This document shows, piece by piece, positions 8,146 through 14,970 of a DNA stretch of 64,000 nucleotides (the stretch's first letter is position 1; every line of letters begins with the position of its first letter). Under the pieces are notes generated by a model, which was not told the origin of the DNA, searched no databases, and saw only the letters and a program-made list of their open reading frames with translations. A program made the position numbers and the translations under genes. Source of the DNA: Streptomyces roseolilacinus (lineage in GTDB: Bacteria > Actinomycetota > Actinomycetes > Streptomycetales > Streptomycetaceae); assembly GCF_014649335.1 (NCBI RefSeq), contig NZ_BMSV01000004.1, positions 248,001 to 312,000 on the forward strand. Direction: 5' to 3'.

Positions 8146-8850
8146 TCACCGACGGACACCCGCCGGATCAGCCACTTCCCCGTCTGCCCGGGACGCGGCG
8201 CCTGAGCCGGGCCCGAATCCCCTGACGATCAGCCACCCGGCCAGTCCCAGCTCCCAGGCGAACACCGGGAGCGCGGCGGCTGCCCCCGCCACGGAGAGCT
8301 GCGCGTAGGCCCCGAACACCACGGCGACGGCCGAGGCGCAGATCAGTGGCCCGCCGACCAGGCCGAGCGCGGCGATGAAGCGCGGTACGAGCCGTGCGCG
8401 GTACGCCAGGTACGCGAGCAGGACAGTGTTCAGGCCGAGGGCGATGTTGGGCCCGAGCAGGAACGTCCAGTCGTGCACGGCCACCAGAGCGGCATCGGCG
8501 CCGTCCGCCGTCCCCGTGTCCCGCCGCAGGGTGACGAGCGCCAGGACGGCGACGATCCCGAGGGCGATGACGGCCGCCTCCAGCAGCCGCCCGAAGGCGT
8601 ACCCGAGCGCGAGCCCCTCGCCGTGGCGCCGCAGGACGGGGAACAGTGCCGCCCCGGTACCGGCCACCGCCACCACCAGCACCATCTCGCAGAGCGCCCC
8701 GAGCAGTGCCTGCGTGTCGGCACCCTGCGCGAGCCGGCCGTCCGCGGCGCCCAACAAGGGGCGGTACAGGATCGCCCCGGCTATCGCGGCGGCCTCGGTC
8801 AACAGGAACAGCGACCCGGCGGTCACCGCGGTTCTCCGGTCCGGACTCAT
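8146..8850 (-). CDS. DUF4386 family integral membrane protein
   Basis: A 234-residue polytopic protein with about six to seven hydrophobic segments. The order and spacing match DUF4386: 'TAVTAGSLFLLTEAAAIAG', then 'GALCEMVLVVAVAGTGAA', 'AFGRLLEAAVIALGIV', 'LGPNIALGLNTVLLAYLAY', and a final 'FAWELGLAGWLIVRGFG'. Its biochemical role is unknown. ATG 8848-8850 has a GGAG ribosome binding site. It is divergent from a TetR gene with two operator-like palindromes between them, so it is probably the regulated target. Confidence 0.8.
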   Translation of the reverse strand: MSPDRRTAVTAGSLFLLTEAAAIAGAILYRPLLGAADGRLAQGADTQALLGALCEMVLVVAVAGTGAALFPVLRRHGEGLALGYAFGRLLEAAVIALGIVAVLALVTLRRDTGTADGADAALVAVHDWTFLLGPNIALGLNTVLLAYLAYRARLVPRFIAALGLVGGPLICASAVAVVFGAYAQLSVAGAAAALPVFAWELGLAGWLIVRGFGPGSGAASRADGEVADPAGVRR

Positions 8851-8877
8851 CTTCTCCAGCCCCCTCGCTCAATGGTG

Positions 8878-8923
8878 GTGTACGTCGTACACCTGACAGC
8901 GACCATAGGTGTACGGCGTACAC
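8878..8923. promoter_or_regulatory. Two TetR operators between the DUF4386 and TetR genes
   Basis: Two 15-bp palindromes, GTGTACGTCGTACAC (8878-8892) and GTGTACGGCGTACAC (8909-8923), differ only at the centre and are spaced 31 bp centre to centre, about three helical turns. They lie in the divergent promoter region. The arrangement fits cooperative repression of both genes by the adjacent TetR protein. Confidence 0.75.
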
Positions 8924-8967
8924 TCGTCAAGGAGAAGGCTGTCGAGGAGGGAAGGGGCCGAACGGAA

Positions 8968-9651
8968 ATGACCCCGCAGGAAGCCACGCGCACGCAACGA
9001 ATCCCCCTGAACAGGGACCGCGTCCTGCGCGCCGCCGTCGCGCTCGCCGACGCCACCGGCATCGACGCGCTCAGCATGCGCAGGCTCGCGCAGGAGCTGG
9101 GCGTCGTACCGATGGCCCTCTACAAGCACGTGGCCAACAAGGAGGAGTTGCTCGACGGCATGGTCGACGCCGTCGTCGGCGAGATCGACCCGCCGGCCTC
9201 GGGCCCCGACTGGCAGCGCGTGGTCCGCGGGCGGATCCTCTCGGCCCGGCGGGTCCTGCTGCGCCACCCCTGGGCGGCCCGGGTCATCGAGTCGCGGACC
9301 GGCCCCACCCCGGCCGTGCTCGCGTACCTGGACTCGATGGCCGGGAGCTTCCGGGACGGCGGCCTCTCCGCCGACCTCACGCATCACGTCATGCACGCGA
9401 TGGGCAGCCGCCTCCTCGGCTTCAGCCAGGAACTGTTCGACGCCTCGGGCCCCTCCGGCCCACCGGACCCCGGCCTGGCGGCGCGCTACCCGCACATCGC
9501 GGAACTGGCCGCGACGGCCGCGCACGACGGGGGCTCCACGGTGGGTGGCGGCTGCGACGACCAGTTCGAGTTCGAATTCACCCTGGACCTCCTCCTGGAC
9601 GGCTTCGAAAACCTCCGTCGCCAGGGCTGGACGTCCGCGCGGAAGGCGTAG
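8968..9651 (+). CDS. TetR-family repressor with TetR_C domain
   Basis: A 227-residue protein. The HTH is near residues 15-60 ('LNRDRVLRAAVALADATG', 'LSMRRLAQELGVVPMALYKH'), and the 'VPMALYKHVANKEELLDGM' form is typical of the tetracycline-repressor subclass. The remainder matches a TetR_C ligand domain. ATG 8966-8970 region start at 8968 was chosen because the HTH begins shortly after it. It probably represses itself and the divergent DUF4386 gene through the 8878-8923 palindromes; the inducer is unknown. Confidence 0.88.
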   Translation: MTPQEATRTQRIPLNRDRVLRAAVALADATGIDALSMRRLAQELGVVPMALYKHVANKEELLDGMVDAVVGEIDPPASGPDWQRVVRGRILSARRVLLRHPWAARVIESRTGPTPAVLAYLDSMAGSFRDGGLSADLTHHVMHAMGSRLLGFSQELFDASGPSGPPDPGLAARYPHIAELAATAAHDGGSTVGGGCDDQFEFEFTLDLLLDGFENLRRQGWTSARKA

Positions 9652-9915
9652 CGGGTGCGGGGACTGATCGAGCAGCGGGAGGAGTCCTCGAAGCCGACTT
9701 TCCGATCGAGTCCGGGACGGCGATCCGGAGGCGCACCCGCGCTGGTTCCGACTTCCCCCTCCCCGCAGGCACCTGCTCGATGTTCCGGCACCGTGCCCCG
9801 GTCGTGCCCTTCAGAGCGGTGAACAGCGGTGAACGGGGGTGTCGCCCGGCCGTCCACCAGTGCCGCCGCGGAGGACGTTTTGGCAGGACAGAAACCAGGT
9901 GGCCGAAACGGGTGG

Positions 9916-9931
9916 CGGTGATTCCCAAGCT
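9916..9931 (+). repeat. Second copy of the 16-bp tRNA-Gly att core
   Basis: CGGTGATTCCCAAGCT is identical to 7985-8000. To the right the sequence (GATGGCTCAC...) no longer matches a tRNA. The two direct copies bracket the DUF4386/TetR pair. Confidence 0.6.
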
Positions 9932-10213
9932 GATGGCTCACACTCCGTCGTGACGGTGCCGGCCGTCGCGGGTTGCTCTGGTCGACGGCGCAAGCCAGCA
10001 GCGCGGCTGAGGCCGGTGGAGGGTGCAGCGAGGCACACGCGCGCCTCGTCGGTCGGCGCGCCCGCCGTCGTGGCTGACTGTCGTCGGCTGAGGTTCGTGC
10101 CACAACCGTGCCAGACGCAGGGGTCAGCCACGGTCAACGCCGGTGCCCCGCGGTCGAGTACCCACCTCTTTCCTCGGCCGGTGAAGCCGCAGCTCAGGCC
10201 TGGGATCACCCAG

Positions 10214-10259
10214 CCGCTCCCTTGAAGCGGGTGCCACGGGTTCGCATCCCGCATGCTGC
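10214..10259 (+). repeat. Degenerate tRNA 3'-half-like sequence
   Basis: By hand alignment about 34 of 46 positions match the 3' part of tRNA-Arg at 4206, including CCGCTC, AAGCGGGTG, GGTTCG and ATCC. The anticodon stem and T-stem can still form, but the acceptor strand has decayed and no CCA follows. It may be an old attachment site or a decayed tRNA; the match lies partly in positions conserved in all tRNAs. Confidence 0.35.
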
Positions 10260-10370
10260 GGCCGCGAGTTCTCCCACCGGTCCGCAAGGGGCGCGGAGGA
10301 CTGGTGGCCGGTCAGCCGGTCGCGTCCGGATCCGGTTGTCGCTTCGTGGCCGGCTGCGCATCCTGCTGGT

Positions 10371-11234
10371 GTGCGCTTCTCTGTGAACATCCCGAACTTC
10401 GGTGACTTCGCCGACCCTCGTAATGTCGCGGCTGTTGCGGCCGCCGCCGAACAGGCGGGCTGGGACGGGCTCTTCGCCTGGGACCACGTACTGCACCGAC
10501 GGCACCAAGGGCGTCCCTTCGGAGATCCCTGGATGCTCCTGACCGCGGCCGCGCTGGCCACTTCCCGGATCCGGCTGGGCACCTTGCTGACGCCGGTCCC
10601 TCGTTACCGTCCGCAGCAACTCGCCCGCCACGTGGCCACCCTGGACCATCTCAGCGGCGGCCGGGTGGTCTTCGCCGCCGGGCTGGGCGGTCCGGTCGAG
10701 GACGAGTACCGCAGCTTCGGTGACGCCGCCGAACCACGTGTCCTCGCCGAGCGCCTGGACGAGGGGCTGGAGCTGTTGAGGCGCTTCTGGTCCGGTGAGC
10801 CGGTGGACCACCGCGGTCGGCACTACGAGGTCCGGGACGTGACGCTGCTGCCCGCGACCGTGCAGCGGCCCGGTCCGCCGGTGTGGATCGGCGGGTTCTG
10901 GCCGCGTCGTGCGCCCATGCGGCGGGCAGCGCGGTGGGACGGCGCGGTGCCTCTCTTCGAGACGGCCCGGCACGGACACGTGCCGGACGTGACGGAGGTG
11001 CGCGAACTGGTCGCCTATGTGCGCAAGCACCGTACGGTCAGGGCCGAGCGCCCCTTCGAGTTGGTGCTCGGCGGTGCCACGTCCCCGGACGCGGCGAGGG
11101 CCAGGGACGTGATCGGTCCCCTGTACGAGGCCGGTGCCACCTGGTGGGACGAACGGCACGTCCAGACCGGCCCTGACGTGGACCGCTTCCTCCCGGTGCT
11201 GCGCCGTGTCGAAGCGGGGCCGCCGGTGATCTGA
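10371..11234 (+). CDS. LLM-class (luciferase-like) flavin/F420-dependent oxidoreductase
   Basis: A 287-residue TIM-barrel monooxygenase-like protein: 'MRFSVNIPNFGDFADP', 'AEQAGWDGLFAWDH', 'RIRLGTLLTPVPRYRPQQLA', 'HLSGGRVVFAAGLG' and 'LDEGLELLRRFWSGEPV'. These are landmarks of the bacterial luciferase superfamily; actinobacterial members often use F420. The GTG start at 10371 directly precedes the first beta strand. No partner gene is adjacent and the substrate is unknown. Confidence 0.85.
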   Translation: MRFSVNIPNFGDFADPRNVAAVAAAAEQAGWDGLFAWDHVLHRRHQGRPFGDPWMLLTAAALATSRIRLGTLLTPVPRYRPQQLARHVATLDHLSGGRVVFAAGLGGPVEDEYRSFGDAAEPRVLAERLDEGLELLRRFWSGEPVDHRGRHYEVRDVTLLPATVQRPGPPVWIGGFWPRRAPMRRAARWDGAVPLFETARHGHVPDVTEVRELVAYVRKHRTVRAERPFELVLGGATSPDAARARDVIGPLYEAGATWWDERHVQTGPDVDRFLPVLRRVEAGPPVI

Positions 11235-11452
11235 TCAGGCGTTACGGGCCGGTGGCCAGGTCCGGTGTGCCGTCCGGGGCTTCGGCCGAGCGCCACGGCG
11301 GCAGTCGCCGCTCCCTCCGGGAGACCCGGGGTGGAGGCGGAGCGGAAGCGGCTCCGGTCGGGCGCGGGCCTCGGGTTCGGGGGCCGGCGACGGTCCGTGG
11401 CGGTTCGCCGGTCGGGTGGGCTCGCGGCGCCGCCGTCACGTCGGGCCGGTCG

Positions 11453-14014
11453 TCACGTCGGGTCGGTGTCGTCCCGCTCCAGTCGGCGCCGGATCTCGGC
11501 GAGGTCGCTCAGCCGTCGCGCGGTGTCGGGGTGGTCCGGTCCCAGGGCCGCCTCGGTGATCGCCAGCGCCCGTTCCGCCAGTGGTAGTGCTTCCGTGTGC
11601 CGGCCCAGCTCGGAGAGCGTCACGACGAGGTTGCCCAGCCGCAGCCCGGTGGTGGGGTGGTGGGGTCCCAGCGCCGCCTCGGTGATCGCCAGGGCCCGCT
11701 CCTCCAGCGGCAGCGCCTCGCCGCGCCGGTCCAGCTCGGAGAAGGTCCTGGCCAGGTTGCCCAGTCGCAACGCGGTGGTGGGGTGATCGGGGCCCAGCGC
11801 CCTCTCGGTGATGGTCAGCGCCCGTTCCTCCAGCGGCAGCGACTCGCCGTGCCGTCCCAGCTCGGAGAGGCTGGCGGCGAGGTTGCCCAAGCGCAGGGCG
11901 GTGTCGGGGTGGTGGGGGCCCAAGGCCGCCTCGGTGATCGCCAGGGCCCGCTCCTTCAGGGGCAGTGCCTCGTCGTGCCGTCCCAGCTCGGAGAGGGTGG
12001 CGGCGAGGTTGCCCAGCCGCAGGGCGGTGTCGGGGTGGTCCGGTCCCAGGGCCGCCTCGATGATCGCCAGCGCCCGCTCCTCCAGCGGCAGCGCCTCGCC
12101 GTGCCGCCCCAGTTCGGAAAAGGTCCTGGCCAGGTTGCCCAGGCACAGTCCGGTGGTGGGGTGGTCCGGTCCCAGGGCCGCCTCGGTGATCGCCAGGGCC
12201 CGCTCCTCCAGCGGGAGCGCCTCGCCGTGCCGTCCCAGCTCGGAGAGGGTGGCGGCGAGGTTGCCCAGCCGCAACGAGGTGGTGGGGTGGTCCGGCCCGA
12301 GCTCCCTCTCGGCGATGGCCAGCGCCCGTTCCTCCAGCGGCAGCGCCTCGCCGTGCCGCCCCCGCTCGGAGAGCGTCCTGGCCAGGTTGCCCAGCCGCAG
12401 GGCGGTGTCGGGGTGGTCCGGGCCCAGCGCCGCCTCGGCGATGGCCAGCGCCCGCTCCGCCAGCGGCAGCGCCTCGTCGTGCCGTCCCAGGTCGAAGTAC
12501 GTCGTCCCCAGGTTGCCCAGCCGCAGGGCGGTGACGAGGTGGTCCGGGCCCAGCGCCGCCTCGGTGATCGCCAGGGCCCGCCTCTCCAGCGGCAGCGCCT
12601 CGGGCGCCTGGCCGCGGCTGCGGAGGTAGAACGCCGTCTCTCCCAGGATCGCGGCCAGCCGGAGGTCCCTGCTGTCGTCGGGGTGGTGGGCGATCACTGC
12701 CTGGAGGTGCGGCAGGAGGCTCTGCCAGACGGGCCAGCCGTCCACCTCCTCGGGGCTGCCCGGCGGTATGGCGTCCAGCAGGAGGATCAGGGCGGTGGTG
12801 TGCGGGGAGGGCGGGGCGGCCGGGGTGCGTCCGCGCAGCCGGCGGGCGAGGCGACGGAGGCGGGTGGGTGCCGCGGGGGGCGGGGGTGCGGTGGTGCGGA
12901 TGACGCTTTGGACGAGGCGGTGGGTGGTGACGGTCCGGTCCGTCAGGGTGATCATGCTGTAGGCGGCGAGTGTGCCCAGGGCGTGGTCGACCGCCCGGCG
13001 CGTGGGCAGGGCGGTGTCCAGGACGTCGCGGGGCAGGGGGTCCGGGGCCGTGTGGGCCAGGATGCGCAGCAGGTGCACCGCGTACGGGTCGGCCTCCTCC
13101 ACGGCCCTGAGGGTGACGCTCCACACCTGGGCCACGGTGCGCTGGTGGGCGTCACCGGGGGGCGTGGTGGCGAGGATGCCGGCCGGGTCCCGGCGGAGTT
13201 CGGCCAGGTAGTCCCGGGCCGGGGTGCGGGTCTGCGCCAGGTAGGCGCCCGCCTGCTGCAGTGCCAGGGGCAGGCAGCCCAGTTCGCCGGCCAGCTCGCC
13301 GAGCGCGGTGTCGTCGGTCCGGCTGCGGCCGGTGACGCCCTCCAGGACGGCCACGGCGGCGTCCGGGGTGAGGGTGTCCAGGCACAGGGGGGCGACGAGG
13401 TCGCGCCAGGGCAGGTCGCGTCGGGTGGTGATCACGACCTGGCCGGTGGTCAGCCGGCCGAGGTAGGGGGACAGGTCGGCCGGGTCCTCGGCGTTGTCCA
13501 GGACCACCAGCCAGCCCGAGCGGCCCTGCAGCCACACCAGCGCCCATTCCGCCGCCTCCTCCAGCGGCAGGGCCGCGTGCACCGGGTGCAGGGCGGTGGC
13601 CAGTCCCGCCAGCCCGGCCACGACGCCCGCTTCGGTCTCCGCGTCGATCCACCACACCGGGCCGCTCCCGGCGGTGAGGAACGCCCGCGCGTGGTGGAGC
13701 ACCAGCGTGGACTTGCCGACTCCGCCCAGGCCGCGCACGCTCTGCGCCACCACGCCCGTCCCGGCCGACGGCACGGCGGCCAGGGCCCGCAGTTCCTCCT
13801 GGCGGCCCTCGAACACGGCGCTGTCGTAGGCGGGCAGGTTGTTCAGCCTGACGACGGCCTCGCCGTCGACCGCCGGGCCCACGGCGCCCGGTGGCAGTAC
13901 GAGGGTGCGCTGGTCGATCCGGGCGTCGTTGCCGGTCGCGATCACCCCCGGGTTGCTGCCCGCGGCGGCGGCCCGGCCGCCGGAGGCGGAGGAGGGCGTC
14001 TGCTGTGCGCTCAC
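11453..14014 (-). CDS. STAND NTPase (NB-ARC) with nine tandem TPR repeats, module A
   Basis: An 853-residue predicted signal-transduction ATPase. Order: a short N-terminal tag ('GSNPGVIATGNDARI', residues ~20-35); an NB-ARC domain with P-loop GLGGVGKST (Lys101), Walker B 'GWLVVLDNAEDP' and 'LGCLPLALQQAGAYL'; a winged-helix/arm region to ~470; then nine 42-residue TPR units (472-849), each close to 'EALPLEERALAITEAALG' plus 'PDHPTTALRLGNLA'. GTG 14012-14014 overlaps the stop of the upstream small gene by 4 nt. STAND proteins oligomerise on ligand binding; many serve in conflict or defence. No effector domain is visible in this chain. Confidence 0.85.
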   Translation of the reverse strand: MSAQQTPSSASGGRAAAAGSNPGVIATGNDARIDQRTLVLPPGAVGPAVDGEAVVRLNNLPAYDSAVFEGRQEELRALAAVPSAGTGVVAQSVRGLGGVGKSTLVLHHARAFLTAGSGPVWWIDAETEAGVVAGLAGLATALHPVHAALPLEEAAEWALVWLQGRSGWLVVLDNAEDPADLSPYLGRLTTGQVVITTRRDLPWRDLVAPLCLDTLTPDAAVAVLEGVTGRSRTDDTALGELAGELGCLPLALQQAGAYLAQTRTPARDYLAELRRDPAGILATTPPGDAHQRTVAQVWSVTLRAVEEADPYAVHLLRILAHTAPDPLPRDVLDTALPTRRAVDHALGTLAAYSMITLTDRTVTTHRLVQSVIRTTAPPPPAAPTRLRRLARRLRGRTPAAPPSPHTTALILLLDAIPPGSPEEVDGWPVWQSLLPHLQAVIAHHPDDSRDLRLAAILGETAFYLRSRGQAPEALPLERRALAITEAALGPDHLVTALRLGNLGTTYFDLGRHDEALPLAERALAIAEAALGPDHPDTALRLGNLARTLSERGRHGEALPLEERALAIAERELGPDHPTTSLRLGNLAATLSELGRHGEALPLEERALAITEAALGPDHPTTGLCLGNLARTFSELGRHGEALPLEERALAIIEAALGPDHPDTALRLGNLAATLSELGRHDEALPLKERALAITEAALGPHHPDTALRLGNLAASLSELGRHGESLPLEERALTITERALGPDHPTTALRLGNLARTFSELDRRGEALPLEERALAITEAALGPHHPTTGLRLGNLVVTLSELGRHTEALPLAERALAITEAALGPDHPDTARRLSDLAEIRRRLERDDTDPT
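11468..12601 (-). repeat. Nine 126-bp tandem repeats encoding TPR units
   Basis: Exactly nine 126-bp units fill the 3' end of the module A gene and stop four codons before its end. Whole blocks such as 'cagcgcctcgccgtgccg' recur almost unchanged between units, so the array behaves as a coding minisatellite rather than an ancient diverged TPR array. Confidence 0.85.
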
Positions 14015-14328
14015 CGCTGGATGGTGCCGTTGTCCCCGGTCACGATGATCCCCGTGTTGTCCCCCGTGGCCACCGACCGCTCGCCCGACGCCGTGATCCG
14101 GGTCGCCCCCGACGGCGGCGGGGGCGGGGACGGCGGCGGGGACGCGGGGTTGATCACGGACGACCCCCAGGCCACCAGTACCGCGACCAGCACCGCCCCG
14201 GCTCCCGCTCCGGCGCCGACCCGCTCCGGCCGGTCCCACGGGAGCAGCGCGTCCCCCAGCCACACGCACAGCCCGAACACCACCAGCGAACCGGCGGCCA
14301 GCAGCAGCCACCGCGTGGTCCGATTCAT
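14011..14328 (-). CDS. Small membrane protein with C-terminal 'TGDN' tag, module A partner
   Basis: A 105-residue protein beginning 'MNRTTRWLLLAAGSLVVFG'. It has two hydrophobic segments ('LLLAAGSLVVFGLCVWLG' and 'AGAVLVAVLVAWGSSVI'), a Pro/Ser-rich linker, then the tag 'ASGERSVATGDNTG' continuing 'IIVTGDNGTIQR'. ATG 14326-14328 follows AGGGGG. Its stop overlaps the GTG of the STAND gene by 4 nt, so both are made together. The tag resembles the N-terminus of the STAND partner and the C-terminus of the small protein of module B. No function is recognised; a membrane-anchored partner of the STAND sensor is an inference. Confidence 0.75.
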   Translation of the reverse strand: MNRTTRWLLLAAGSLVVFGLCVWLGDALLPWDRPERVGAGAGAGAVLVAVLVAWGSSVINPASPPPSPPPPPSGATRITASGERSVATGDNTGIIVTGDNGTIQR

Positions 14329-14550
14329 GTGACGCCCCCTCAGACGAATCGTCGGCTCCATCCTCCCACCGAAGCCCGTTCCCTGTCCGTCCCTCGGCGC
14401 ACACCGCGTGAAACCGTTCGGCCGCCCCCGTGCGGGCGCGGGACCGGGAAGCCCCCCGGGTCCCGGGGGCGGTTCGGGGGTTCGGGCCTTGCCCGTGGGG
14501 TTTTGTTCCTACGCTGGACACTGGCGTGACCGCGAGTTCCGGGGGGTCGA
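14329..14550. promoter_or_regulatory. Divergent promoter region of the two STAND modules
   Basis: A 222-bp gap between two head-to-head operons. It must carry both promoters. A TTGCCC...TACGCT pair near 14487-14515 is only a weak candidate because its spacer is short. Confidence 0.45.
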
Positions 14551-14970
14551 GTGAGTACGGAGATCGTGCGGTTGGTGGAGCGGGCGGGGCCGTGCCTGAC
14601 GACCGCGGTGGGCGCGTACGGGGTGACGGTGTTCACCCGGGCGGAGAGCGCCGCGGTGGACGCCACGGCGAACCTGGGGCGGCGGATCCTGCGGGCGGTG
14701 TGGGACCGCCGGGACGAGCGGGGGCGGGTGGAGCTGGAGGCCGCCGTCCGGGACGCGGCCGAGGCCCCGGAGGACGCGGACGCGGCGGCCGCCCTGCGGC
14801 AGCAGGTCAAGCGCGCGCTGCGCGAGGACGCCGGGTTGTCGGCCGAGCTGGCCCGGATGCTGCCCGCGGCCGGGGAGACGGTGAACGTGACGGCGTCGGG
14901 TGAGCGGTCCGTCGCGGCCAAGACCATCGGTACGGCCGTCACCGGCGACAACGCGACGATCAAGCCGTGA
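14551..14970 (+). CDS. Small helical protein with C-terminal 'TGDN' tag, module B partner
   Basis: A 139-residue soluble protein. Residues ~1-110 are predicted helical ('STEIVRLVERAGPCLTTAVG', 'ANLGRRILRAVWDRRDERGR', 'QQVKRALREDAGLSAELARM'). The C-terminus is the tag 'ASGERSVAAKTIGTAVTGDN' ending 'ATIKP'. GTG 14551 has a run of Gs upstream. Its stop overlaps the next GTG by 4 nt, the same geometry as module A. Unlike its module A counterpart it has no membrane segment. The helical part may be an adaptor or effector-associated domain, but no family was assigned. Confidence 0.75.
   Translation: MSTEIVRLVERAGPCLTTAVGAYGVTVFTRAESAAVDATANLGRRILRAVWDRRDERGRVELEAAVRDAAEAPEDADAAAALRQQVKRALREDAGLSAELARMLPAAGETVNVTASGERSVAAKTIGTAVTGDNATIKP

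Larger units (their letters stand above)
9652..10370. other. Long gene-free interval with attachment-site debris
   Basis: About 720 bp without a supported gene. Open frames here are Arg/Pro-rich and unlike any family. It contains a 16-bp copy of the tRNA-Gly half-site core (9916-9931) and a degenerate tRNA-like 3' half (10214-10259), both listed separately. Confidence 0.55.

Noticed and set aside
7899..8159. Minus-strand frame giving 'GDGDRTRALSLGI'
   Set aside because: This is the peptide obtained by translating the complement of a tRNA-type sequence; the DNA is the tRNA-Gly half-site.
11468..12601. CRISPR array
   Set aside because: The regular repeats are 126 bp, contiguous and coding (TPR), with no spacers and no cas genes nearby.
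11597..14332. 911-codon plus-strand open frame antisense to STAND module A
   Set aside because: Repetitive Gln/Gly/Val-rich peptide that is simply the complement of the TPR repeats.
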